A stretch of DNA of 64,000 nt from Acidithiobacillus thiooxidans ATCC 19377 (GTDB lineage: Bacteria; Pseudomonadota; Gammaproteobacteria; Acidithiobacillales; Acidithiobacillaceae): assembly GCF_009662475.1 (NCBI RefSeq), contig NZ_CP045571.1, forward strand, positions 1,486,501-1,550,500. The letters run 5' to 3'. Under the pieces are notes generated by a model. The model was not told the origin of the DNA. It saw only the letters and a program-made list of their open reading frames with translations, and searched no databases. This document shows, piece by piece, positions 25,802 to 34,803 of the stretch. The first letter of the stretch is position 1. Every line of letters starts with the position of its first letter. Made by a program: the position numbers and the translations under genes.

Positions 25802-26721
25802 TGGCGGGCATATTGCGTCCCAGAAAAATAGAGCCTGGATGCCTGCGGCGTTGGACGCGGAATGGTCGCGATCTATGGCAACGCCGTCCCGGGCTGCTCC
25901 TGCTCAATGCCCTCGTGATTTTTGGGGTGTCGGCGCTGGTACCGCGGCGCATTTTAGGGGTTCCTCTGCTCCTGGAAATCCCCCTGTCTGCCCTGTTTTT
26001 TGTGGAGTTGCGGGCGCTGGACCAGGGTGGCCGGGGAGATTGGGCAACGATCTGGACCTTATTCCAGGGTAATCTCAAAGACATTGCGTATCTGACCCGC
26101 GACGCTTTTGTTTTTCTGTTTTTCATCGTACTGCTCCTGTTTCTGAGTAGCGATGTGGTCCACGCTGGCGCAAACGTTGCGCATACCGCTGCCGTTTTAT
26201 CGCCGCTACAGCAATTGACCCAAAACCTGTTGCCCTGGTTGGGCAATGCCCTCTTCTCCGGTGTCGGTTGGGCCAGTCTGCTGGCCAGTCCGGTCAGTGG
26301 CCCACTTCTGTTCCTGACCTTGCTGCTGGGCCACGCACTACGCATGCATCTATACACCGCCTTTCAGGGCGCTTTTCTCAACCGAAAAATCACCATCGCC
26401 CTGTTATGTCTCAATATTCTGATTGGCCCATTGGTGGGCAGCTTATCGCTGGTGCTTTTACCCCTGTTGGGACACACCATGACTGGCATTTTGCTGGAAA
26501 TCCTGACCATTGGCCTGCTGCAGGTCCTTATCACGGTCGATTATTTATGGAGTCGGGAGATGTTTGAGGGCACGACAGAAAATGCGCCCGCTACCCTCAA
26601 ATCGTCCAGCACCGTAAAAGAAGACGCTCCTTTAACGGTTGCGTCCATGGTTGGCGCCCTGCAAGGGGTTTGCTCCCTGCAAAGGGCTGGCACCCTGCAA
26701 AGGGTTCGCTGCTATGACTGA
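25801..26721 (+). CDS. Polytopic membrane protein with repeat-derived tail
   Basis: A 306-residue protein with roughly six hydrophobic helices between residues 25 and 250, then a polar region. The last 25 residues (from about VGALQGVCSLQ) are encoded by a short tandem-repeat array found at other gene junctions of this locus. Translationally coupled to pilC. Family not recognised; the position suggests a pilus-assembly or channel role. Confidence 0.6.
   Translation: MAGILRPRKIEPGCLRRWTRNGRDLWQRRPGLLLLNALVIFGVSALVPRRILGVPLLLEIPLSALFFVELRALDQGGRGDWATIWTLFQGNLKDIAYLTRDAFVFLFFIVLLLFLSSDVVHAGANVAHTAAVLSPLQQLTQNLLPWLGNALFSGVGWASLLASPVSGPLLFLTLLLGHALRMHLYTAFQGAFLNRKITIALLCLNILIGPLVGSLSLVLLPLLGHTMTGILLEILTIGLLQVLITVDYLWSREMFEGTTENAPATLKSSSTVKEDAPLTVASMVGALQGVCSLQRAGTLQRVRCYD
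26649..26712. repeat. Short tandem repeat array R1
   Basis: About three and a half units of 18 bp of the form GCNCCCTGCAAAGGGNTN. The arms CCCT and AGGG around GCAA make each unit nearly palindromic. It encodes the C-terminus of the membrane protein gene and abuts the next start codon. Confidence 0.75.
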
Positions 26722-27013
26722 CAGCCTGATACAGATCATCGAAATCACCGGAGCGCTCCTGGTCCTGAGCGGGATATTTTTGTGGCGACACCGCCTCACG
26801 GAATCCCTCTGGGATGCCATGTTTTCTCTGTCCTGCGCTGTTTCTGCCTGGGCGGCTACAGCGATGTTTCCCATTCCGTTTTTGCTACAGCACGTCTTGC
26901 ATGGCGGAAAAGGGGTGATGAACCCCTTAGCAGTGTTATGGATGATGGTCGCATTCATCGGATCATCCGCGCTGGCTTATGCCGCTTTTCGTCACCTACA
27001 GATGGCGGAGTGA
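26714..27013 (+). CDS. Small membrane protein, three spans
   Basis: A 99-residue protein from MTDSLIQIIEITGALLV with three hydrophobic helices. The ATG overlaps the stop of the preceding gene by 8 nt. A longer in-frame opening at 26639 would only translate the repeat array. Family not recognised. Confidence 0.55.
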   Translation: MTDSLIQIIEITGALLVLSGIFLWRHRLTESLWDAMFSLSCAVSAWAATAMFPIPFLLQHVLHGGKGVMNPLAVLWMMVAFIGSSALAYAAFRHLQMAE

Positions 27014-27019
27014 CGCCCT

Positions 27020-27505
27020 ATGCATATGCCAATTATGTCCACCCATCCCAAAGAGCCGATTTACCCGGAAAGCGGCATGACCCTAATCGAAGTGCTGATT
27101 GCGATGGTGATTCTGTCGATAGGATTTCTGGCAATCGGCTATATGCAAATCAATGCGGCCCAATATGTGCGTCAATCCGCCATCAATAGCCGTGCAGCAT
27201 TGATTACCAGTGCTATGCTGGCAGAACTTTGGGGCGCTGGAAACCAGAGTGTCCGCGAATTCAACGCGGTTAAGACATCCACCCCTTCCACATGGCCCAC
27301 ATCGGGTATCCCCGCTCTGGACGTGTCTCGCTGGGCCAATCAATTACAAAAAACGCTGCCTGACGGTAAAGGCTCCGTTGAGATCCGTAATGCAGCCGGG
27401 AATGCTTGCACCCAACTCCCTTGCACGGCAACGGTGACGGTCACATGGTCCAGCATTTCCGGCACACAAACTCATACAGGCAGTGAATACCTTGTTGAAC
27501 CGTGA
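27020..27505 (+). CDS. pilV: Minor prepilin PilV
   Basis: A 161-residue class III/IV prepilin with processing site SG-MTLIEVLIAMVILSIGFLAIGYMQ, the PilV signature (IEVLIAM followed by GLLGLA-like GFLAIGY). It has a leader of about 19 residues and one disulfide candidate in the head (ACTQLPCTA). PilV is part of the tip-priming complex with PilW, PilX and PilY1, which follow it in order. The 3' end overlaps pilW. Confidence 0.88.
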   Translation: MHMPIMSTHPKEPIYPESGMTLIEVLIAMVILSIGFLAIGYMQINAAQYVRQSAINSRAALITSAMLAELWGAGNQSVREFNAVKTSTPSTWPTSGIPALDVSRWANQLQKTLPDGKGSVEIRNAAGNACTQLPCTATVTVTWSSISGTQTHTGSEYLVEP

Positions 27506-28592
27506 CCAGAATTCGCAGGAACAGGGATTAACCCTGATTGAGTTGCTCGTGACTTTAGCGATTGCATCCATCATTGCCCTGGCTGTTTCCGAAGGGTTTA
27601 TTTTCGGGGAATGGAACTTTTTACAGGACCAGACAACGGACAATATCGTGAACAGTGATCGCTATGCCTTGCAGGTGATCTCCAGTTATCTGACTAATGC
27701 GGGCTACGGTTTCAGCGATATTGGTTGTCAAAACTTAAGCGCCTATGAACAAGGGTCTGTCCGCGCAGTTTCTGCCATTACCGTATCACCCAGCGGTACC
27801 CCCACCAGCAGTACACCACCACCCGTTTCACTGACCATCATCCGGAGCCGTTCGGATTATGCCGGCATACCGGTCGGACAAATGGTGCAAGGCCCCCAAC
27901 CGGCAAGCGCATCCTTCCATATCAGCGCCAATACTTCGGGCAATCAGGCAACCTGTCCCAGCATGATTCAGGGCGGCAATACCCTGATTGCGGCTTTTCC
28001 GCAAAATCAATGCGCCCTGATCACGGCCACCAGCGCGCCCGTCCTGAACGGTCAAGGGTCCTGCACGGTACCCTATAGTACGGGCAAAAACGGGGGCGGC
28101 ACCTTATCGACCTTACTGCCGAACCTGACGTCGGCGGAGATGGAAGATGCCGCTGTTTATGTCATGGGTAAACCTGCCTTGACCACCACCACTTTTTCCG
28201 TCACGGCGAGAACGGCTGCGCAACCGGGAACCCTGCAAATCAGCACCAATAGCGGTCAGCCATCCCTATTCGCGCACCATATTGATGATATGCAAATCCT
28301 GTTTGGCTATAACCCCTCTGGCGGCAAAACCGTCACCCGGTATGGGTATTACGCGCCGCAGTACGCCCAGGATATTCGCACCGCCAGCATTGCACTGGTC
28401 GCCAGCAGCCGGATAAAAATCGCCAGCATTGTAGCGCCCACGAAGATTCCGCTTTTCCCCGCGATACCAGCTGACGAAAGCATCACCGGTCACGCGTTAC
28501 CGGCCCTGTATTACCGTCCACCGGCAGGCACGACCCATCAGCCGATAAATGTCATGCGCGCCACGGTGCCCGTCATGAATCAGATTTGGTAA
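27483..28592 (+). CDS. pilW: Minor prepilin PilW
   Basis: A 369-residue prepilin with site EQG-LTLIELLVTLAIASIIALAVSEGF and a C-terminal part consistent with PilW (IASIVAPTK; a late YYRPP block). Several Cys pairs may form disulfides. The start overlaps the end of pilV by 23 nt. Its position before pilX and pilY1 matches pilVWXY1 operons. Confidence 0.87.
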   Translation: MNTLLNRDQNSQEQGLTLIELLVTLAIASIIALAVSEGFIFGEWNFLQDQTTDNIVNSDRYALQVISSYLTNAGYGFSDIGCQNLSAYEQGSVRAVSAITVSPSGTPTSSTPPPVSLTIIRSRSDYAGIPVGQMVQGPQPASASFHISANTSGNQATCPSMIQGGNTLIAAFPQNQCALITATSAPVLNGQGSCTVPYSTGKNGGGTLSTLLPNLTSAEMEDAAVYVMGKPALTTTTFSVTARTAAQPGTLQISTNSGQPSLFAHHIDDMQILFGYNPSGGKTVTRYGYYAPQYAQDIRTASIALVASSRIKIASIVAPTKIPLFPAIPADESITGHALPALYYRPPAGTTHQPINVMRATVPVMNQIW

Positions 28593-28605
28593 CAGGAGAA
28601 CCAGC

Positions 28606-29199
28606 ATGCGTGTCCATTCCCCGAACGAATCTGGTCAAGTCCTTTTGATGACCATCATTGTCCTGCTCATTCTGTCTTTTTTGGGCTATTTGGCGATAGC
28701 GTATGGGGGAAGCTCTGCGCGCATGACCTTCCAACAATCCGCGCGGGATACCGCCAACCAGCTGAGCTCATTAGCCGTGCAGGACGCGATTCAGTGGGGG
28801 AATACCCACATTACCTTTCCCCCGGGCATACCCGCCACAAAACCGAGCTACTTTTACAATCAATCCTGCAGTAACGGAGGGATCGACTGTTCGACGCCGT
28901 TTTCGGCCAGTCAAGTTGCTGCGTCGTCTCCTATCTGGGACACCGCAGCCACCGTGAGTAGTCAGGTAGTCACGCCGCTGGCCTCCAGCTTACCGGGCGC
29001 TACCGTCAAGTGGATCATGGAATACTATGGCAGCGGTTTATGTACGGTATCCGGATGCTCCAGCGATAAGGCGCCGACCAATATTTGCCGTTGTTACTAT
29101 TACCGGATAACCGCACTGGCCACCAATGACCCCAACCATCCCAATGCGGGCATTTCTGCGGTTACACAAACCCTTTTCAAGATTCCTCAACCGAGATAG
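28606..29199 (+). CDS. pilX: Minor prepilin PilX
   Basis: A 197-residue protein with a short polar leader, then ESG-QVLLMTIIVLLILSFLGYLAI, the PilX/GspK-like helix that lacks Glu at +5. The head has several cysteines (NQSCSNGGIDC; GLCTVSGC). GGAG lies upstream of the start. It is followed immediately by pilY1. Confidence 0.85.
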   Translation: MRVHSPNESGQVLLMTIIVLLILSFLGYLAIAYGGSSARMTFQQSARDTANQLSSLAVQDAIQWGNTHITFPPGIPATKPSYFYNQSCSNGGIDCSTPFSASQVAASSPIWDTAATVSSQVVTPLASSLPGATVKWIMEYYGSGLCTVSGCSSDKAPTNICRCYYYRITALATNDPNHPNAGISAVTQTLFKIPQPR

Positions 29200-29212
29200 T
29201 CCGGAGCGTCCT

Positions 29213-32200
29213 ATGCAATGCCTGTCCAGTCAAAGAAACGTGCTGATAATGATGCTAGGGACTGTATTATGGCTCCTGAGCGCCACCTGGGCCAGCGCAT
29301 CCACTTCCCCTTTCCCTACGCTCCCCCTCGCCACCATCCCGCTCATCAGTGTGCAGTATGGCGCACCGCAAATTCTGTTTGTGCTGGACAATTCCCAATC
29401 CATGGACGGGAATCTGGCGGGGGCCATCATGACGGGTTCGGGTACCGTGAGCACTTCTGTCTGCACAGAACCCGACGGCTGGTGGGGATGCCAAAATACC
29501 ACCACAAAATCCGTCAATGCACACACCTCCAGTCCTTCCGATTTTACGGTACCCAGTGGCTTTGTACCGCCGGTCACAGGCGGATCTCCCGGAACCCGTG
29601 AACCGTACACATCCGATAGCAATGGCACTCTGGTGGATAACTCACCCAGTCGTTTGAATGTGGCAAAGGCCGCCATTGAACAGGCATATCGCCAATGGAA
29701 CGGGGTCATGGACTTCGGGCTCATGGATTATGGGGTGCAAGGCACGCCCAGCCTTTATACCACTTGGGTCTATGACATGAGCGGACCCGATGGGTTTACG
29801 TTTGGCGACAGCAGCACCGCACCCAATGGCCTGGAGGCCTTGCCGAATCCCTGCTATTACGCTAACACCCAAAGCACCAACGCGTGCGGCCAAATTCACA
29901 CGTTTTTTGAAAATCAGGGGGTCAGTGGCAGCTTTTCCGATCCCTACCTGTATATTCAGGCGAGTAGCGATGCGCCCGACATCAATGATGTGTTGTATGC
30001 GTCTGGTGGACTATCTACCAATTTCATCACCTATAACGGACCCTCTCCAGCCGATCCCTACACGAGCTATAACCTGCAGGATTACAATAACGGGAACATT
30101 TCCGAGAGTTACAGCAGCAGTACCAGCGGTTACGGTGGTTTCTCCACCAGTCCGACCAATGCCGGTTATGTCCCCTATTCCCCGCAGGTGTGGTACTCCG
30201 AAAGAGGATTCGGGTACGACAACAATGTCACCAATGCGGGCCATCTGGTCGTGCCCATAGCGACCTCAAATGCCGATGCCAGCGATTTTGCGACCGCACT
30301 GGCACCAGAAACCAATAATCCCGCTTCGGGGGAAATCAAAGCGGATGCCGTGAATGCGACCATGGCGGGCACCTTGCAAAGTGCCTATGATTATTTGACC
30401 GGCGTCTCCCTAGGCTCGAACGGCAACCGCTACCCCACATTGCCCGTCAGCAGCTGTAATGGGAAAAAATATGTCATCCTGGTCACCGACGGACTCCCCA
30501 CCGTGGGCATCAATGGGACCTTATGGCCGCCTTTAGGCAGTGCAGCGGCAGCAGGATATGGCGTCACGGCGACTTTCCATAAGAATGGCTCGGTCAAATC
30601 CACCAATGACCATGCGTTGACGGACACGATCACGGCCATCACCGATCTGGCCAATCAGGGCATAAAAACCTACGTGGTAGGTCTGGGGGCAGGCGTTGAC
30701 CCCAGCAAGGATCCCGCCGCAGCCGCCACCTTGAAAGCCATGGCCGTAGCGGGCGGCACACAGGATTACATTCCAGCCAAGACACCAGCCGCCTTGTCGC
30801 AGGCTTTAACCACCATTCTGCAAGCCATTGAAGCACAGCAAAGCACTACCGGCGTATCGTTGAATTCATCCAGTGAAACCGGAGCCAATCTGGTCTATCA
30901 AGCCAGTTATATCACCAAATTATGGACAGGCAACCTCAAGGCAGAAAGCCTCAGCAGTATTTTGAGCGGATCAGCCTCACCGACGGTTCAATGGCAGGCC
31001 TCCGGTAGTCTGCCTGCCGGCACGTTAACGGCAAACAGCTTACAGAATGGGGCTACGCCGAACGTCTTCACCTGGAATCCCAGCGCTTCCAGCACGGGAA
31101 CCAGTAACGGTAATGGGCTAGGGGAGCCCTTCGTCTGGGCGGATTTATCCCCGACGCAACAAAACGAACTGGAAACCGGTTACACTGCGCTTCCCGAGGC
31201 GCAGCAGCAAGTTTTTGGGAGCTCCGCAGCCTATGGACAGGCGATTATGCAATGGATGCTGAATGGCAATACCAGCGGTGGAATTTTTCGCAGTCCGGCC
31301 AGTCTGTTAGCGGATATTGTCAATAGCACGCCCTTGTATGTCGGTGCGCCCGATTCAGGCAACTTATCCCCTTCTTACCAGGCTTTTGCCACCGATCATG
31401 CGGGTCGTACCCCAATGGTGTATGTGGGTGCGAATGGTGGGATGCTCTACGGCTTTAACGCGGATACGGGTACGCCGGTATTCAGTTTTGTACCGAGTGG
31501 CGGCATTTATGCGCGGCTCTCGGCCCTGCCACAAATCGGTTATACCCATCAATTTTATGTCAATGGCAGTCCCAGTGAAGCCAGCATCCAGACCAGTAGC
31601 GGACAATGGGAAAGCGTGCTGGCGGGCGGGTTGGATAGCGGCGGACAGAGCATTTATGCCCTCAATGTCACCAACCCGACGGCCTTCACGGCCAGCGATG
31701 TGTTGTGGAACTTTACCAGCCCCGATTTGGGTGACACATACAGCCAGCCACAGATCACTGAAGTGGATGTCAACGGCACCCCCACCTGGGTCGCCCTTTT
31801 TGGGTCGGGATATAACAGTCCCGCCGGGTATCCTTACTTATTCATTGTCAATGCGGCAACGGGCGACCTCATTCAATCCGTGAACTTATGTGCCAGTATC
31901 CCTGCCGATGAAGCGGCGCAGGATTGCAATACACGCTATCCAGACGGACTTTCTACACCCGCCCTCGCCACCAATGGCTCCGGATTGATCGCCAGTACCG
32001 TCTATGTCGGCGATCTGCAGGGGAATTTGTGGCGCATCAATCTGCAACAACTTTTGAACCCTTCGCAGGGTACCAACCCCGCTTCCGATAGTGGAACGGG
32101 TACCCCGCCCACGGTTTCCGTGCTGTACCACGCCACGACGACCAACAGCAGCGGCACGGTAGTTCCCGCACCGATCACGACGCAACCCCTGGTGACTCCC

Positions 32201-32836
32201 GCACCATCGGGCGCGCCCGCCGGGAATATGGTCTTTTTCGGGACAGGGGAATTACTCACTACACAAAATCTGACCAACACCAATGTGCAATCCGTTTATG
32301 GCATTCTGGATACCGGAACGGGCAAGACGATCACCCAAAGCCAATTACAGAAACGCGGAATCATGGGGGCCACAACCGCTTCTGGACAGAACATCATCGT
32401 GGCCTCCAGTAATCAGGCAACCGATATCGACTGGGCGGATCAAGATGGATGGTACATGCCATTGACAGGCAGTGGATTACCCGTGGGATTGCGGGTCATC
32501 ACGCATCTTGATCTGAATCTCAACCGGTTGATTTTTTCGATATACGCGCCCAATGTCGCCACTTGCGGGGGTTCGGGTCAGAGCTATCTCATGATACTGA
32601 ATTACTTGCAGGGGAGGTCATTTGGTCAGCCACAATTTTATGCCGGAAGCCACTTTACCGATCCTCTCACCAGTAACGGCAAAAACGCCATGGGCGCCTC
32701 TCTGGGCCATCAATATGCGGGGTCACCGACACAAACGGGGAATCACTTGTTGGTTCCTTTAGGAAATGGTCGTATTAAAAGCCTGAGCTTGCCCAGCCCG
32801 TCCGTGGCACCGTTTGGGTGGAGGAGTCTGCTTTGA
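29213..32836 (+). CDS. pilY1: Pilus tip adhesin/assembly protein PilY1
   Basis: About 1207 residues from MQCLSSQRNVLIMML, preceded by GGAG. A signal peptide ends near residue 29. The N-terminal half is a von Willebrand A-like domain with MIDAS motif DNSQSMDG (about residue 62), a conserved VILVTDGLP strand and VVGLGAGVDP. The C-terminal half has the PilY1 beta-propeller pattern (VYVGANGGMLYGFNADTG; VYVGDLQGNLWRINL) and GSGYN/FFGTGELL blocks. It is the surface-exposed tip component and is rich in Ser, Thr, Gly and Asn. Last gene of the pilin-pilC-pilVWXY1 operon. Confidence 0.93.
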   Translation: MQCLSSQRNVLIMMLGTVLWLLSATWASASTSPFPTLPLATIPLISVQYGAPQILFVLDNSQSMDGNLAGAIMTGSGTVSTSVCTEPDGWWGCQNTTTKSVNAHTSSPSDFTVPSGFVPPVTGGSPGTREPYTSDSNGTLVDNSPSRLNVAKAAIEQAYRQWNGVMDFGLMDYGVQGTPSLYTTWVYDMSGPDGFTFGDSSTAPNGLEALPNPCYYANTQSTNACGQIHTFFENQGVSGSFSDPYLYIQASSDAPDINDVLYASGGLSTNFITYNGPSPADPYTSYNLQDYNNGNISESYSSSTSGYGGFSTSPTNAGYVPYSPQVWYSERGFGYDNNVTNAGHLVVPIATSNADASDFATALAPETNNPASGEIKADAVNATMAGTLQSAYDYLTGVSLGSNGNRYPTLPVSSCNGKKYVILVTDGLPTVGINGTLWPPLGSAAAAGYGVTATFHKNGSVKSTNDHALTDTITAITDLANQGIKTYVVGLGAGVDPSKDPAAAATLKAMAVAGGTQDYIPAKTPAALSQALTTILQAIEAQQSTTGVSLNSSSETGANLVYQASYITKLWTGNLKAESLSSILSGSASPTVQWQASGSLPAGTLTANSLQNGATPNVFTWNPSASSTGTSNGNGLGEPFVWADLSPTQQNELETGYTALPEAQQQVFGSSAAYGQAIMQWMLNGNTSGGIFRSPASLLADIVNSTPLYVGAPDSGNLSPSYQAFATDHAGRTPMVYVGANGGMLYGFNADTGTPVFSFVPSGGIYARLSALPQIGYTHQFYVNGSPSEASIQTSSGQWESVLAGGLDSGGQSIYALNVTNPTAFTASDVLWNFTSPDLGDTYSQPQITEVDVNGTPTWVALFGSGYNSPAGYPYLFIVNAATGDLIQSVNLCASIPADEAAQDCNTRYPDGLSTPALATNGSGLIASTVYVGDLQGNLWRINLQQLLNPSQGTNPASDSGTGTPPTVSVLYHATTTNSSGTVVPAPITTQPLVTPAPSGAPAGNMVFFGTGELLTTQNLTNTNVQSVYGILDTGTGKTITQSQLQKRGIMGATTASGQNIIVASSNQATDIDWADQDGWYMPLTGSGLPVGLRVITHLDLNLNRLIFSIYAPNVATCGGSGQSYLMILNYLQGRSFGQPQFYAGSHFTDPLTSNGKNAMGASLGHQYAGSPTQTGNHLLVPLGNGRIKSLSLPSPSVAPFGWRSLL

Positions 32837-32909
32837 AACTTTGCGCGCTAAAATCAAAACCGTGCAGCCTGGGATATATTGGGCAGCGAGCACAAGCCAT
32901 ATTCAGAAA

Positions 32910-33227
32910 CTAATAACTGCGCATATCTCGCCGCTTATCCTGCCGGTCCACGGTAGTTTGCCGTAACGCCGCCTCCACCATATCCACAAAATCCCCCAGA
33001 TTGGGATGTGGTGGAATCAGGTCGTCCCTAAAGTCCACGTCAAACTCCGCCTCAATGTTCAGAGACAACTCGACCAGCTGCAAAGCCTCCAGGTCAACAG
33101 GATGGGCTTCCGGCCAGTCAGGAGCATCTTGAAAGCCAAAGCCGGCCAGCATGTGTCCGATTCGGCGCCGAATACTGTTTCCGGCTTTCGGTACGACGGG
33201 CAGTTTAGATGTTTTTGGGTAAGACAT
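32910..33227 (-). CDS. Acyl-carrier-protein-like protein lacking the attachment Ser
   Basis: A 105-residue protein whose second half follows the ACP pattern: an LVELSLNIEAEFDVDF helix, acidic loop, then NLGDFVDMVEAAL. At the phosphopantetheine site, where ACPs have DSL, this protein reads EAL, so the Ser appears replaced by Ala. It may be a structural or binding module rather than an acyl carrier. AAGGA precedes the ATG. It lies at the 3' end of the operon containing a PlsC-like acyltransferase. The ACP call rests on pattern only. Confidence 0.55.
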   Translation of the reverse strand: MSYPKTSKLPVVPKAGNSIRRRIGHMLAGFGFQDAPDWPEAHPVDLEALQLVELSLNIEAEFDVDFRDDLIPPHPNLGDFVDMVEAALRQTTVDRQDKRRDMRSY

Positions 33228-33298
33228 ACGTTTTCCTTAGCAAAACCATATAGATAAAAGAATAACATGGGCAAAGTGACTGAAATTTGCGCGGCATT

Positions 33299-34309
33299 TC
33301 ATCCAGAAGACTTTTCCGCTTTCGCTACCAGCACCGTGTCCCTATCCAGCGCATCGGGGGTTTCCGCATCCCACGGCGAATGACCCCAGATAACCAAGAT
33401 CTCCCGAAGACTCGCGTCGAAGCGCAGAGAGGCGTCCCAACTGCCCAGAAGCGGCGAAGGCTCGGCCCACATCAGGCGGCGCACATTCGCTGCGACTTGA
33501 ACCATGGCAAGAGGGGTACTACGAAAAAGAAACCAACGCTGATATACGGAACATAGCGGAGGCCATCCATCGGCTCCGGCATAACCCAGACAAGTCAGTG
33601 CGCTGACGTTTTCACGCATTCCCAGCGGATCATGCGTTTGAATGGATTGACACCAGGCAGACAGAGCGATCAAATCTTCGGAGCGGATTGTCGCTTGCAA
33701 AGAATAGGGAATCCCATGGGGCTTGTAGCGTGTGTCGAATGCAAGAAGCCAATTTCGGAGACGGCTAAGGTGTGTCCTTATTGTGGGCACACCCCAGGTC
33801 CTGGGGCCGTTCGCGAGCATTTCCGCCAAAGACGCAAACGCCTTCTCCGAATCCTGGTTGGCCTCGCCTTTGGGGTCGGCGGACTGGTTTTCTTGTGGTG
33901 GAACCTGCGGCACGGTGCCATCGGCGCGTTCTGGAACACGCTTCACCACCCCTACGAGTGATTGCAAGTCCGCCTGAATCTTGTGCGAAGAAAGCCTGGG
34001 TCGATATGTGTCGCTCTGCAGGGCAAAAAGCTGGAGGAAAAATACCAGTCGATGAAAACCGTCAAAGCTGCCCGCCACTTCCCATTCATAATGCAAAACC
34101 CCCATCGCCCACGCCTGACGCAACACGTCCTCCAGGTCCCGCGCCGCATCCAGACTACCGGCGAACATGACATACGGCGGCTGCGAACGGCGCAGATGCC
34201 CTTGGCAGGACGCGATAGTCCTGAAGCGTCCATTGGCGTTCAGGGCCACCACCAGAGGCAGGACACCGCGATCAATGGGCACGGGCGCGGAGCGGTTTTC
34301 CGCAGTCAT
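33299..34309 (-). CDS. Hypothetical protein, SCQGH motif
   Basis: A 336-residue frame starting MTAENRSAPVPIDRG; its ATG overlaps the stop of the acyltransferase gene (ATGA). The N-terminal 110 residues contain RTIASCQGHLRRSQPPYVMFAG, reminiscent of TYW3-like or plasmid SCxGH proteins. The middle (about 117-200) is a low-complexity Gln/Pro/Glu/Ala region that lies exactly antisense to a plausible zinc-ribbon gene. The C-terminal part has no recognised domain. The frame may be a fusion, or only its 5' part may be real. Confidence 0.5.
   Translation of the reverse strand: MTAENRSAPVPIDRGVLPLVVALNANGRFRTIASCQGHLRRSQPPYVMFAGSLDAARDLEDVLRQAWAMGVLHYEWEVAGSFDGFHRLVFFLQLFALQSDTYRPRLSSHKIQADLQSLVGVVKRVPERADGTVPQVPPQENQSADPKGEANQDSEKAFASLAEMLANGPRTWGVPTIRTHLSRLRNWLLAFDTRYKPHGIPYSLQATIRSEDLIALSAWCQSIQTHDPLGMRENVSALTCLGYAGADGWPPLCSVYQRWFLFRSTPLAMVQVAANVRRLMWAEPSPLLGSWDASLRFDASLREILVIWGHSPWDAETPDALDRDTVLVAKAEKSSG
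33716..33961 (+). CDS. Zinc-ribbon, single-span membrane protein (antisense)
   Basis: An 81-residue frame from MGLVACVECKKPIS continuing ETAKVCPYCGHTPG: a textbook zinc ribbon (C-x2-C, then C-x2-C about 11 residues later, with the IS-x2-A-x2-CP-x-CG pattern). A basic stretch (RQRRKRLLR) and one transmembrane helix (ILVGLAFGVGGLVFLWW) follow. Such an orderly combination is unlikely by chance. AGGG lies 6 nt upstream. It overlaps a minus-strand frame completely, so one of the two may be untranslated here. Confidence 0.55.
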   Translation: MGLVACVECKKPISETAKVCPYCGHTPGPGAVREHFRQRRKRLLRILVGLAFGVGGLVFLWWNLRHGAIGAFWNTLHHPYE

Positions 34310-34803
34310 CCAGCATCCGTCTTGGCTTTGAGCCGCTGCGCATCCCCCACATACTTCGGAATCCCAACCACCGGCCATTTCTTGTTGTGCCAGATATGGC
34401 AGTGGACCAGATGCGCGCTCGTTTTTGCCATCAGCCACTGGAAACCGGACTGGTCTGGACGTTTGGGACCCGAACGGATCCCGGTCCCCTGGGGAAAAAT
34501 CACCACAGTCCCGCCTGCTTTGAGTGTGGCAATCAAAGCGCGAATCCCAAAAGGTCGGCTGGCATCCAACGCAATCATGCGATGACCGCCGACCAGTCGC
34601 CCATACACATTGAGGGCCATGCGCCAGAAAGGATGCCGCGCAAAATCCGGATCCACGGCAAAAACCGCATGGCGAATGCCGCGACTTTTGGTGAGCCAAC
34701 GGGCCACCGCCGGGCCATCCAGATAAGACGTGTGCGGCCGCACAACAAAGAGCGTTCCCGTTTGGGAGTAAACAGCAGCGATATTGGACGGAATCTGGTT
34801 CAT
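34306..34803 (-). CDS. PlsC-like acyltransferase
   Basis: A 165-residue protein with acyltransferase motif I HTSYLD (H-x4-D, about residues 24-29), a block II-like region around ARHPFWRMALNVYGRLVGG, and motif III FPQGTGIRSG in place of FPEGTRSR. These residues form the active site of glycerolipid and other PlsC-family acyltransferases acting at the inner membrane. It is short for the family (usually 200-260). It overlaps the transglycosylase gene upstream and lies in a pilus-regulon operon, so a lipid or protein acylation role in the envelope is possible. Confidence 0.7.
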   Translation of the reverse strand: MNQIPSNIAAVYSQTGTLFVVRPHTSYLDGPAVARWLTKSRGIRHAVFAVDPDFARHPFWRMALNVYGRLVGGHRMIALDASRPFGIRALIATLKAGGTVVIFPQGTGIRSGPKRPDQSGFQWLMAKTSAHLVHCHIWHNKKWPVVGIPKYVGDAQRLKAKTDAG

